Shown: piece by piece, positions 25,267 through 32,715 of the stretch | Layout of the letters: each line of letters starts with the position of its first letter | Position numbering within the stretch: the first letter of the stretch is position 1 | NCBI GenBank assembly: GCA_001971685.1 | Contig: CP019326.1 | Span: 2,542,001 to 2,606,000 of the forward strand | Direction: 5' to 3' | DNA from: Halomonas sp. 1513 | GTDB lineage: Bacteria > Pseudomonadota > Gammaproteobacteria > Pseudomonadales > Halomonadaceae | DNA length: 64,000 nucleotides | Translations under genes and position numbers: made by a program | The notes under the pieces: generated by a model | Told to the model about the DNA's origin: nothing | Database searches by the model: none | The model's input: the letters and a program-made list of their open reading frames with translations, nothing else

Positions 25267-25428
25267 ATAAAAAAGGTCCCCCGAAGGGGACCAGGGGAGC
25301 ACGCCAGCTCACTCGGTGTATCACCTCACTGGAGGTGATGTGGGCGCTTCCCCTATCGCAGCGTAATCCTTGTTGTTGGCTGCGACTCAGATGCTGGTGG
25401 GGAAGCGCCGATGTCTATGTGGGTCTGC
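25267..25428 (-). ncRNA. candidate sigma54-dependent structured small RNA
   Basis: Inferred transcript of about 160 nt on the minus strand, from a promoter at 25438-25454 to a strong terminator at 25269-25292. Its predicted fold has a long-range 11-bp stem (GGCGCTTCCCC with GGGGAAGCGCC) enclosing a 7-bp stem (TCGCAGC/GCTGCGA) whose loop holds CAACAACAAGG, and a separate hairpin ATCACCT/AGGTGAT. AACAACAA matches the A-rich AANAANAA motif bound by Hfq/Crc, so a CrcZ-like sequestering RNA is one hypothesis; only one such motif is present, unlike the several in Pseudomonas CrcZ. No known RNA family was recognised. Confidence 0.5.
25269..25292 (-). terminator. strong intrinsic terminator of the small RNA
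   Basis: On the minus strand: GGTCCCC, TTCG loop, GGGGACC, then six T. The stem is perfect, has a UUCG tetraloop and a clean T-tract. No protein gene on the minus strand ends near it, so it must serve an RNA gene or an unannotated transcript. Confidence 0.8.
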
Positions 25429-25437
25429 CCTATACAC

Positions 25438-25454
25438 TGCACAGCCTGCGCCAA
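25438..25454 (-). promoter_or_regulatory. candidate sigma54 promoter for the small RNA
   Basis: On the minus strand the sequence reads TTGGCGCAGGCTGTGCA. The invariant GG (-24) and GC (-12) are separated by exactly 10 bp, as in the consensus TGGCAC-N5-TTGCW. The predicted start is near 25427. A TATAGG hexamer just downstream is a possible alternative sigma70 element. Confidence 0.5.
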
Positions 25455-25518
25455 CTTTTGCGCACACGCTTGTGAATCAATAACTTGAAAATGATTCGCG
25501 TACTGCCCGGGCTGCCTC

Positions 25519-25562
25519 GCCCCGATCCGCCATGCTGCTATGCACCAAACAGGGGCTTTTTT
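25519..25562 (+). terminator. possible plus-strand terminator
   Basis: GCCCC (25519-25523) can pair with GGGGC (25552-25556), directly followed by six T. The 28-nt interval contains a small inner hairpin. The basal stem is only 5 bp, so support is moderate. No plus-strand gene is evident directly upstream. Confidence 0.35.
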
Positions 25563-25743
25563 GGGCCCTTATGCATTACTTCGGCGCATCTGCTGCGTTT
25601 GATACGTCCTCCAGTGCATCTTGCCACGATTGCAGCAGATAGCATTGCCTGACACGGGTGATCGTCAGCCGGGCCAGCGCGTCTAGATTGCCGCCCTTGG
25701 CGCCTTCACGCATGCTATGGGTTTTGTCGCTAGGGAGCATGTC

Positions 25744-26631
25744 ATGTCTGATACTCGTCTCGGCTTTATCGGCATCGGCCTGATGGGCGATCCCATGACG
25801 CGGCGCCTGCTGGCCGCAGGCGTAGATGTCACGGTCTGGAACCGCACCCCGGCCAAGGCCCGCCCGCTGGTCAAGACTGGGGCTCGCGCAGCGAGCTCGA
25901 TCGGCGAGCTGGTCGCCGAGGTCGACACGGTAATGCTGTGCCTGGCCAATACCGCGGTGGTCGAGGACCTGGTCTTCGGCGCCGAGGGCGTGGCGGCACA
26001 CGGCCGCCCCGGGCAATTGCTGATCGACCTCTCCAGCAGTGATCCCCAGGCGACCCGTGATTTCGCCAAGCGGCTCGAGCAGCAGTGCGGCATGCACTGG
26101 GTGGATGCACCGGTCTCGGGCGGAGTGGCCGGCGCCGAGGCCGGCAGCCTGGCCATCATGTGCGGCGGCAGCGAGGCGGATGTCGCCTCGGCACGCCCGC
26201 TGCTGGCGCCGCTGGCGGCACGCATCACGCACATGGGCGCGGTGGGCAGCGGCCAGGTGACCAAGGTCTGCAATCAGATGATCGTCGGCTGCCAGGCCGC
26301 GGTGATCGCCGAGATGGTGGCCCTGGCCGAGGCCAGCGGCGTCGATGCCGGCCGGCTGCCCGAGGCGCTGGCCGGCGGCTTCGCCGACTCCAAGCCGTTC
26401 CAGATCCTCACCCCGCGCATGGCGGCGAGCGACTTTGCCAATCCCGCCTGGCACCTGCGCACCCTGCTCAAGGATCTCGACATGGCCGCGGCCCAGAGCC
26501 AGCGCGCCGGCAGCGCCACGCCAATGAGCGGCCTCGCCGCGCAGCTGCTGCGCGCCCACGCCAACCGCGGCCACGCCGAGCACGACCCGGCGACACTGGT
26601 CGAGGCCTATCGGCAAGCCGAGCAACATTGA
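25744..26631 (+). CDS. NAD(P)-dependent beta-hydroxyacid dehydrogenase (3-hydroxyisobutyrate dehydrogenase family)
   Basis: 295 aa. The N-terminal Rossmann motif is FIGIGLMGDPMTRRLL. The substrate motif VDAPVSGGVAGAEAGSLAIMCGG and the catalytic Lys region GSGQVTKVCNQMIVG are typical of the family. Relatives include 3-hydroxyisobutyrate dehydrogenase, tartronate semialdehyde reductase (GarR) and GLYR-type succinic/glyoxylate reductases; the substrate cannot be chosen from sequence. ATG 25744 has AGGGAG 7 nt upstream. No pathway genes flank it. Confidence 0.88.
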   Translation: MSDTRLGFIGIGLMGDPMTRRLLAAGVDVTVWNRTPAKARPLVKTGARAASSIGELVAEVDTVMLCLANTAVVEDLVFGAEGVAAHGRPGQLLIDLSSSDPQATRDFAKRLEQQCGMHWVDAPVSGGVAGAEAGSLAIMCGGSEADVASARPLLAPLAARITHMGAVGSGQVTKVCNQMIVGCQAAVIAEMVALAEASGVDAGRLPEALAGGFADSKPFQILTPRMAASDFANPAWHLRTLLKDLDMAAAQSQRAGSATPMSGLAAQLLRAHANRGHAEHDPATLVEAYRQAEQH

Positions 26632-26674
26632 TACACTCGTTTGAATACACGATCGATTCCCTAGAGGCGCACCC

Positions 26675-27520
26675 ATGGCGTTTGACTCCACGACTTCCTA
26701 CATTGCCACCGAGGCGCTCAAGCAGGCGGTGAATGCCGCCGTGACCCTGCAGCGCCCGCTGCTGATCAAGGGCGAGCCGGGCACTGGCAAGACCCTGCTG
26801 GCCGAGGAGCTGGCGGCATCGCTGGGCACCCGCCTGATCACCTGGCACATCAAGTCCAGTACCAAGGCGGCCCAGGGCCTGTATGAGTACGACGCAGTGA
26901 GCCGCCTGCGCGACTCCCAGCTCGGTGTCGAAGGCGTGGAGAACGTCGCCAACTACATCAAGCCCGGCAAGCTGTGGGAGGCCTTCACCGCCGACGAGCG
27001 GGTGGTGCTGCTGATCGACGAGATCGACAAGGCCGACATCGAATTTCCCAACGACCTGCTCCAGGAGCTGGATCGCATGGAATTCCATGTCTACGAGACC
27101 GGCGAGACCATCGCCGCTCGCCACCGGCCGATCATCGTCATCACCTCCAACAACGAGAAGGAGTTGCCCGACGCCTTCCTGCGCCGCTGCTTCTTCCACT
27201 ACATCGAGTTCCCCGACCGCGAGACCATGCAGCAGATCGTCGACGTGCATTTCCCCGACATCGCGCCGAAGCTGGTCGGCGAGGCGCTGGAGGTGTTCTT
27301 CGACCTGCGCCAGGCACCGGGGCTGAAGAAGAAGCCCTCCACCTCGGAGCTGGTTGACTGGCTGAAGCTGCTGATGAACGACGACCTGGCCCGGGAGGCG
27401 CTCTACCACCGCGACCCGGTGAAGGCGATTCCCCCCATGGCTGGTGCCCTGGTCAAGAACGAGCAGGATACCCAGCTGCTGGAGCGGCTGGCCTTCATGC
27501 TGCGTCGCAAGGGCCGCTGA
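26675..27520 (+). CDS. MoxR-type AAA+ ATPase
   Basis: 281-aa AAA+ ATPase with Walker A GEPGTGKT (about residues 36-43), Walker B VVLLIDEIDKAD, sensor 1 ITSNNEKELPDAFLRR and arginine finger in the same segment. It pairs with the VWA-domain gene 3 bp downstream, the standard MoxR-VWA arrangement in which the ATPase acts as a chaperone for metal insertion or complex maturation. The closest family appears to be the CoxD/APE2220-like branch. No obvious client oxidoreductase gene is adjacent. Confidence 0.9.
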   Translation: MAFDSTTSYIATEALKQAVNAAVTLQRPLLIKGEPGTGKTLLAEELAASLGTRLITWHIKSSTKAAQGLYEYDAVSRLRDSQLGVEGVENVANYIKPGKLWEAFTADERVVLLIDEIDKADIEFPNDLLQELDRMEFHVYETGETIAARHRPIIVITSNNEKELPDAFLRRCFFHYIEFPDRETMQQIVDVHFPDIAPKLVGEALEVFFDLRQAPGLKKKPSTSELVDWLKLLMNDDLAREALYHRDPVKAIPPMAGALVKNEQDTQLLERLAFMLRRKGR

Positions 27521-27523
27521 GCG

Positions 27524-28702
27524 ATGTTCATCGGCCTGTTCGAGACCCTCAAGCGTGCCGGTGTGCCGGTGTCGCTACGCGAGCTGCTCGACCTTCACGC
27601 CGTGGTCGAACATGGCGTGGTCTTCGCCGACATGCAGGCGTTCTACCAGGTGGCGCGCACCGTGATGGTCAAGGACGAGCGGCACTTCGACCGCTTCGAT
27701 CGCGCCTTTTCCGCCTGGTTCGAGGGGCTCGAGAGCCTCGACGCCGCCATCGAGGCGCTGATTCCCGACGACTGGCTGCGTCGCGAGTTCGAGAAGCAGC
27801 TCTCCGAGGAGGAGAAGGCGCAGATCGAGTCCCTGGGCGGGCTCGAGGAGCTGATCGAGACCTTCAAGAAGCGCCTCGAGGAGCAGAAGGAGCGCCACGC
27901 CGGCGGCAACAAGTGGATCGGCACCGGCGGCACCAGCCCCTTCGGCGCCTACGGCTACAACCCCGAGGGCATGCGCATCGGCCAGGAGGGCTCGCGCCAT
28001 CGCCGGGCGATCAAGGTATGGGACGAGCGCCGCTTCCGCGACTACGACGATTCGCTCGAGCTGGGCACGCGCAATATCAAGATGGCACTGCGCCGGCTGC
28101 GCAAGTTCGCCCGCCAGGGTGCGGCGGAGGAGTTCGACGTCGACGCCACCATCCGCGACACTGCACGAGACGCCGGCCTGCTCAACGTGCGCATGCGCCC
28201 GGAGCGCCACAATGCGGTGAAGGTGCTGCTGTTCCTCGACGTGGGCGGCTCCATGGACGACCACATCCGTGTCTGCGAGGAGCTGTTCTCCGCCGCCCGC
28301 TCCGAGTTCAAGCACCTGGAGCACTACTACTTCCATAACTGCGTGTACGAAGGTGTCTGGCGCAACAACCATCGCCGCACCAGTGAGCGCATTCCCACCA
28401 TGGACGTGTTGCACACCTACGGCAGTGACTATCAGGTGGTGATCGTCGGCGATGCCGCCATGTCGCCCTATGAAGTGACTCACCCCGGCGGCAGCGTGGA
28501 GCACTTCAACGACGAAGCCGGCGGCGTGTGGCTCAAGCGGCTGGCCGCCAAGTTCCCTCGGCTGGCCTGGCTCAACCCCATGCCGCCTCGGGCCTGGGAG
28601 TACACCCACTCCACCCAGTTGATCCGCCAGTTGATCGACGACCGCATGTACCCGATGACGCTGGAAGGACTGGAAAACGCCATGCGCGAGCTGGCTCGCT
28701 GA
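27524..28702 (+). CDS. VWA-domain protein, CoxE-like
   Basis: 392-aa cytosolic protein. The N-terminal half is charged and helical (EEEKAQIESLGGLEELIETFKKRLEEQKERHAGG), followed by a linker rich in Gly (GGTSPFGAYGYNPEG). The C-terminal VWA domain has the MIDAS motif DVGGSMDD and a second metal-site Asp in IVGDAAMSPYE. It is the partner of the MoxR ATPase 3 bp upstream. CoxE homologues help load the Mo/Cu site of CO dehydrogenase, but most MoxR-CoxE-like pairs in proteobacteria, like this one, have no identified client. Confidence 0.88.
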   Translation: MFIGLFETLKRAGVPVSLRELLDLHAVVEHGVVFADMQAFYQVARTVMVKDERHFDRFDRAFSAWFEGLESLDAAIEALIPDDWLRREFEKQLSEEEKAQIESLGGLEELIETFKKRLEEQKERHAGGNKWIGTGGTSPFGAYGYNPEGMRIGQEGSRHRRAIKVWDERRFRDYDDSLELGTRNIKMALRRLRKFARQGAAEEFDVDATIRDTARDAGLLNVRMRPERHNAVKVLLFLDVGGSMDDHIRVCEELFSAARSEFKHLEHYYFHNCVYEGVWRNNHRRTSERIPTMDVLHTYGSDYQVVIVGDAAMSPYEVTHPGGSVEHFNDEAGGVWLKRLAAKFPRLAWLNPMPPRAWEYTHSTQLIRQLIDDRMYPMTLEGLENAMRELAR

Positions 28703-28708
28703 GCAATA

Positions 28709-28784
28709 ATAGCCCCACAGGGCGATAACGCACAATTATAGCCCTTAAAGGTTATTTAGTTGCCAAATAGCCTTTTTCGGCTAT
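28709..28784 (+). promoter_or_regulatory. phased ATAGCC repeats, candidate operator of the SatD-like gene
   Basis: The hexamer ATAGCC occurs at 28709-28714, 28738-28743 and 28767-28772, exactly 29 bp apart each time, and once inverted (GGCTAT, 28779-28784). The third copy also belongs to a dyad GGTTATTT-N7-AAATAGCC (28750-28772). All lie in the 113-bp gap before a protein with a C-terminal helix-turn-helix, which suggests autoregulation. Confidence 0.45.
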
Positions 28785-28815
28785 GATGAAGTCGACCCTT
28801 CCTGGAGCGCTTGCC

Positions 28816-29463
28816 ATGACCCAGCGAATCGCCGTGCTGACCGGCGATGTGATCGACTCACGCAAGATCCAAGATCGTCAGCGGCTCTATGCACTGCTGG
28901 ACCAAACCCTGGCCGGGCTGGCCGCCCGGCATGGCGGACGCAGCGAACGCTTCCGCGGCGATGGCTTCCAGCTGGCCCTGCCCAGGGCCGCAGCCGCCAT
29001 GGAGGTGGCTATCGCCCTGCGTGCGGCGCTGATCGAGCACTCCGAGGCCGACCAGCGCTGGGACGCCCGCATTGCGGTGGCGGTAGGGCCGGCAAGCTGG
29101 CCGGGAAACGGCCGGCTCGCCACGGCGGATAGCGAGCCCTTCGTGCGCTCCGGCCACGACCTGGATGCCCTGGGCGAGGGCAGCTTACACCTGTCGCTGG
29201 CACTGCTCGACGAAACGGACGACGGTAGCCTGGCCCTGTTGACGCGCTACCTGGATGACATGGTGGCAAGCTGGTCGCGCTACTCGGCCGAGGTGGTCAG
29301 GCTCAGCCTGGAGAGCGAGACCTCCCAGCAGGCCATGGCCGATCACCTGGGCATACGCCAGCCCAGCGTGCACAAGCGACTGCGTGCCGCCCGCTGGCCG
29401 CTGCTGGCCGATACCCTGACCTACCTGAACGAGCGGCTGGCGGAAAAGGATAAACGCCGATGA
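28816..29463 (+). CDS. SatD family protein
   Basis: 215 aa. The N-terminal part (AVLTGDVIDSRKIQDR, FRGDGFQLAL) fits the SatD family (PF16264), with a nucleotidyl-cyclase-like strand pattern. The C-terminal 50 residues hold a predicted helix-turn-helix (SQQAMADHLGIRQPSVHKRLRAA), so DNA binding is likely. The ATG at 28816 has GGAG 8 nt upstream. It overlaps the next gene (DUF3307) by 4 bp; this pairing recurs in bacteria. The biological role is unknown. Confidence 0.75.
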   Translation: MTQRIAVLTGDVIDSRKIQDRQRLYALLDQTLAGLAARHGGRSERFRGDGFQLALPRAAAAMEVAIALRAALIEHSEADQRWDARIAVAVGPASWPGNGRLATADSEPFVRSGHDLDALGEGSLHLSLALLDETDDGSLALLTRYLDDMVASWSRYSAEVVRLSLESETSQQAMADHLGIRQPSVHKRLRAARWPLLADTLTYLNERLAEKDKRR

Positions 29464-30218
29464 ACCCTAACGATCTCTCCCTGCTGATGGGGCTGGTGCT
29501 GGCCCACCTCGCCGGCGACTTCCTGCTGCAGCCGCGCCACTGGGTCGACGAGCGGATGCGTCGCCTGCACCGCTCGCACCACCTGCTCTACCACGTGCTG
29601 GTTCACGCCGGGCTGACCGCCCTGGTGCTGATGGTCGCATCCTGGCTGCTGCCGGGTTCCCCCGGCCCGCTGGGAGTGCTCGCCGGTGCCGCGGCGGTAG
29701 CCGCCAGCCACTGGCTGATCGACCTGGGCAAGGCGACGCTGCCCGCCGGCCGGCTGCACTGGTTCCTGCTCGACCAGCTGCTGCACCTGCTGGTGCTGTG
29801 CGCGGTGTGGCTGGCCTGGCTCGGCAGCCTGGCCCCACTCGAAGCGCTCGGCGCCTGGCTGCTCACGCCGACGGTGCTGGGCGTCGCCACCGCCTACCTG
29901 ATCGTGACGCGACCCTTCTCGTTTGCCATCGCCATGCTGATGAAGCGCTGGAGCAGCCAGCTCGAGGATACCGGCACCCTGGCCCGGGCCGGTGCACGCA
30001 TCGGCATGCTGGAACGCCTGCTGGTGCTCTCCCTGGTGCTGCTCGACCAGCTTACCGCGGTGGGCTTCCTGCTCGCCGCCAAGTCGGTGCTACGCTACGG
30101 CGACCTGCGCGAATCGAAGGATCGCAAGCTGACCGAGTATGTGCTGCTGGGTACGCTGGTAAGCGTGGCCTCGACCCTGGTGCTGGGACTGACGCTCAGA
30201 CTGCTGCTGGAGAGCTGA
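29460..30218 (+). CDS. DUF3307 membrane protein
   Basis: 252-aa integral membrane protein with about six helices. The conserved DUF3307 N-terminus is LVLAHLAGDFLLQPRHWVDERM, followed by HRSHHLLYHVLVHAGL and HWLIDLGK, which supply several conserved His and Asp residues that could bind metal. Translation is probably coupled to the SatD-like gene (ATGA overlap). Function unknown. Confidence 0.8.
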   Translation: MNPNDLSLLMGLVLAHLAGDFLLQPRHWVDERMRRLHRSHHLLYHVLVHAGLTALVLMVASWLLPGSPGPLGVLAGAAAVAASHWLIDLGKATLPAGRLHWFLLDQLLHLLVLCAVWLAWLGSLAPLEALGAWLLTPTVLGVATAYLIVTRPFSFAIAMLMKRWSSQLEDTGTLARAGARIGMLERLLVLSLVLLDQLTAVGFLLAAKSVLRYGDLRESKDRKLTEYVLLGTLVSVASTLVLGLTLRLLLES

Positions 30219-30221
30219 ACC

Positions 30222-31169
30222 ATGTGGCGCAAGCGTGTTGCCATTGCTTCCCTGCCCCTGCTCCTCGCCGCCTGTGCGGGGCCGGGCATAGGGCCGGAAA
30301 CAGCGCCGGAAACAGGGCCCCTGGAGCCACGCCCCGGCTATGTGGTGGACCACACCCATGTGGCACCTTCCCACAACAGCCGGGTACGGCACCTGGTGAT
30401 GCACTACACGGATGTGGATGAAGCGGAGTCGCTCGCCGTGCTCACCGGCCCCCGGGTCAGCAGCCACTACGTGCTGCCGCTACCGGCACGGGAGCATCGC
30501 GGCCAGCCGCTGGTCTACCAGCTCGTCGACGAGGAGCGCCGCGCCTGGCACGCCGGGGCCAGCGCCTGGAAGCGCCGCACCAACATCAACGATACGTCCA
30601 TCGGCATCGAGATCGTCAATACCGGCCCCGATCGCCCCTACGCCGAGGTGGAGCGGCTGCTGGAGCAGCACCCCGAGGCGGCGGTAGAGATCGGTTGGGC
30701 ACCCTACCCCGAGGCACAGATCCAGGCGCTGATCGCCCTGTCGCGGGATATCATCGAGCGCCACAATATTCATCCCACCGACGTGGTGGCCCACTCGGAC
30801 ATCTCGCCGACGCGCAAGATCGACCCGGGCCCGGCGTTTCCCTGGCATGCACTATACGAAGCGGGTATCGGCGTATGGCCCGAAGAGGCCAGCGTGGCAC
30901 GCTATCGCGACCGCTTCGACCAGGCGCTGCCCGAGCTCTCCACGCTGCAGGCGGCGCTCCAGGCCTGGGGCTATCCGCTTGAGGTCAACGACGCACTGGA
31001 TTCACAGACTCGCGCGGTACTGCGCGCCTTCCAGATGCGCTTTCGCCCCACCGACTATCGCGGCCGGCCCGATGCCGAGAGCGCCGCGATCCTCTGGGCA
31101 CTGCTGGAAAGATATCGCCCGTCGGCGCTGGATAGCCTCGATCAGCCGCTACGCGACGGAGCGCTGTAG
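30222..31169 (+). CDS. N-acetylmuramoyl-L-alanine amidase, AmiD-type lipoprotein
   Basis: 315-aa outer-membrane lipoprotein with lipobox LLAAC (Cys near residue 19). Residues about 55-215 form an amidase_2/PGRP domain: zinc ligands are expected at His in VMHYTD, the later His of VVAHSDISPTRKIDPGP and the Asp of KIDPG. Residues about 240-310 form a peptidoglycan-binding domain (LQAALQAWGYPLEVNDALDSQTRAVLRAFQMRF). It cleaves the MurNAc to L-Ala bond in anhydro-muropeptide turnover, in the same recycling route as AmpG encoded at 43149. The start is 3 bp after the DUF3307 stop. Confidence 0.9.
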   Translation: MWRKRVAIASLPLLLAACAGPGIGPETAPETGPLEPRPGYVVDHTHVAPSHNSRVRHLVMHYTDVDEAESLAVLTGPRVSSHYVLPLPAREHRGQPLVYQLVDEERRAWHAGASAWKRRTNINDTSIGIEIVNTGPDRPYAEVERLLEQHPEAAVEIGWAPYPEAQIQALIALSRDIIERHNIHPTDVVAHSDISPTRKIDPGPAFPWHALYEAGIGVWPEEASVARYRDRFDQALPELSTLQAALQAWGYPLEVNDALDSQTRAVLRAFQMRFRPTDYRGRPDAESAAILWALLERYRPSALDSLDQPLRDGAL

Positions 31170-31177
31170 GCGTAAAG

Positions 31178-31217
31178 AGCCCCCCCTACCCGACCAGAAC
31201 GGTTCGGGGCAGAGGGC
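31178..31217 (-). terminator. hairpin between convergent amidase and lipoprotein genes
   Basis: AGCCC pairs with GGGCT around a second stem CCCGA-CC / GG-TTCGGG. Little T-tract is present on either strand (TCTTT on the minus strand). Probably a shared, weak bidirectional terminator. Confidence 0.35.
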
Positions 31218-31233
31218 TGAAGCTGGCCACAGA

Positions 31234-31683
31234 CTACATGGTCGACAGCCGCTCGGCGTCGTCGACGCCCGACATGCGCACCAGCGCCAGCGCTTCGTCG
31301 AGGCTCTCGACCCGCTCGGCCAGCAGCAACTCATGGTCGAGGTCGACCGGCTTGCCGAGGTGTTCGGCCAGCATCAACTCCAGCGTCGCCAGGTCGAGGC
31401 CGTCCTCGAACGGCATGCTGTCGACCCGCGCCTGGGTGTGGTCACTGGGCAGGTAGATGGTGCCGTTGGAGAAGTCCACGGCGTAGGCCACCGCACCAGG
31501 TATGATGAAGAACAGCAGCCCTACCCCATTGGCCAGCGCAATCCGCGGGTCGATGTCACCGCTGGTTTGGCCCTTGCGCTCCGGGTGCAGCAGCGTACCG
31601 CAGCCGGCCAGGGCCAGCACAGCGCTGGCCACCACCAGCCTCGTCAGCCAGCGCCGCGCGCCGGCCTGTGTGGTTGTTGTCAT
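31234..31683 (-). CDS. small lipoprotein of the YceK/YidQ-like type
   Basis: 149 aa. The start at 31683 gives a signal peptide with lipobox LALAGC (Cys near residue 27). After the Cys comes CGTLLHPERKGQ and a hydrophobic stretch (ANGVGLLFFIIPGAVAYAVDFSNGTIYLP) that resembles the core of YceK/YidQ (DUF1375) lipoproteins. The C-terminal 50 residues are acidic and not conserved in that family as I know it. No function is known. Confidence 0.65.
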   Translation of the reverse strand: MTTTTQAGARRWLTRLVVASAVLALAGCGTLLHPERKGQTSGDIDPRIALANGVGLLFFIIPGAVAYAVDFSNGTIYLPSDHTQARVDSMPFEDGLDLATLELMLAEHLGKPVDLDHELLLAERVESLDEALALVRMSGVDDAERLSTM

Positions 31684-31841
31684 GACGATATTACCCCCTG
31701 CATTATCGTCGTAAAGCCTACCACAGTCCTGGTGTCTGCGCCGGGCGACGCCCGTGGCGCCGTTCAGGTCGCGCTCGCGATTGGCGGTGGGCAACCGGGC
31801 TGCTAGCGTGACCCAGAAATACGCAAGCCATGAGGAAGCGC

Positions 31842-32435
31842 ATGTCGTCCATCACCCTGAGCACCTGCCAAGGTCATGCCATCGCCCCGCATCTCGACGC
31901 CTTGGCAAGGCTGCGAATCCGCGTGTTTCGCGACTTCCCCTACCTCTACGACGGCGACCTCGCCTACGAGGCCGACTACCTGGCCCGCTATGCCGAGTGC
32001 CCGCGCAGCCTGTTCGTGCTGGCCTTCGACGCCGACACCCTGGTGGGCGCTGCCACCGGCATGCCGCTGGCCGACGACCTGGACGAGTTCCGCGCCCCGT
32101 TCGAACAGGCCGGCTTCGATATCGGCAGTGTTTTCTACTATGGCGAGTCGGTGCTGCTACCCCGCTACCGCGGTCGCGGCATCGGCAAGGCGTTCATGGC
32201 CGAGCGGGAAGCGCATGCCCGCGGCGAAGGCTTTGCCAGCGCCGCCTTCTGCGCCGTGGAACGCCCCGACGACCACCCGTTGAAGCCACACGACTACGTG
32301 CCACTGCACGGCTTCTGGCGCTCGCGGGGCTATGAACGCCACCCTGAACTGGCCACTACCTTTCACTGGAAGGATATCGGTGACGCCGAGGAGACCCACA
32401 AGCCGATGGTGTTCTGGCTCAAGTCGCTGAGGTGA
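31842..32435 (+). CDS. GNAT family N-acetyltransferase
   Basis: 197 aa. The acetyl-CoA site is the ESVLLPRYRGRGIGKAFM segment (Q/RxxGxG/A pattern RGRGIG). Adjacent YYGESV and a CAVERPDDHPLKPHDYVPLHGFWRSRGY stretch suggest a small-molecule acceptor. ATG 31842 is preferred over 31830 because AGGA lies 6 nt upstream. Substrate unknown. It is transcribed alone. Confidence 0.85.
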   Translation: MSSITLSTCQGHAIAPHLDALARLRIRVFRDFPYLYDGDLAYEADYLARYAECPRSLFVLAFDADTLVGAATGMPLADDLDEFRAPFEQAGFDIGSVFYYGESVLLPRYRGRGIGKAFMAEREAHARGEGFASAAFCAVERPDDHPLKPHDYVPLHGFWRSRGYERHPELATTFHWKDIGDAEETHKPMVFWLKSLR

Positions 32436-32525
32436 CACCCAGATCAATCGCCCTGGCTTTGTCGCTCGGGGCTAATCCGTCGACAGGGCTACGAGGAGGC
32501 GCTGTAAACCATCCCTGGGCGCTTC

Positions 32526-32545
32526 CGATGCCATCCATGGCATCG
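32526..32545. repeat. 20-bp perfect palindrome upstream of proS
   Basis: CGATGCCAT and ATGGCATCG are perfect 9-bp arms separated by CC. It is 70 bp upstream of the proS -35 element. It could be a protein-binding site, or part of a short minus-strand ORF. Confidence 0.5.
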
Positions 32546-32617
32546 ACACCTCCTCTTCGCCCTGTCCCCGGCGCCCCTCGCTAACGCGGCTTATTCTCTT
32601 CGTGTCAGCATGCGCTT

Positions 32618-32646
32618 TTGCCGCCACACACGCTTGACCGTACAAT
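32618..32646 (+). promoter_or_regulatory. proS: sigma70 promoter of proS
   Basis: TTGCCG (32618-32623) and TACAAT (32641-32646) with the optimal 17-bp spacer, 4/6 and 5/6 matches. The predicted start is near 32653, giving a leader of about 63 nt before the proS ATG. Confidence 0.6.
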
Positions 32647-32715
32647 GCCCCAAACGCCGCCGCCGCGGCACGCCGACTCATGTCACGCCCCATGCTGGAA
32701 GGAAACGCCGGACCC

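Larger units (their letters stand above)
24901..25743. other. 843-bp gene-free region with structured-RNA elements
   Basis: This is the longest gap in the window and has lower GC than neighbouring genes (notably 25085-25115). No open frame has both a ribosome site and plausible composition. It contains a likely small RNA on the minus strand (about 25267-25428), a second, weaker copy of its 3' end near 25010-25070, and a candidate plus-strand terminator at 25519-25562. The sequence GYACGCCAGC-like block occurs three times (about 25033-25043, 25059-25067 and 25300-25308). Confidence 0.6.

Noticed and set aside
25185..25268. 27-codon minus-strand ORF starting just after the small-RNA terminator (MHVENRWLDLHKGG...)
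   Set aside because: No ribosome binding site fits, because the T-tract of the terminator directly precedes the ATG. Kept only as a note.
24897..25475. Plus-strand open frames in the gap after the ABC exporter
   Set aside because: No ribosome site, no domain, Ser/Thr/Arg/Cys-rich composition, and they cross a strong minus-strand terminator and structured RNA elements.
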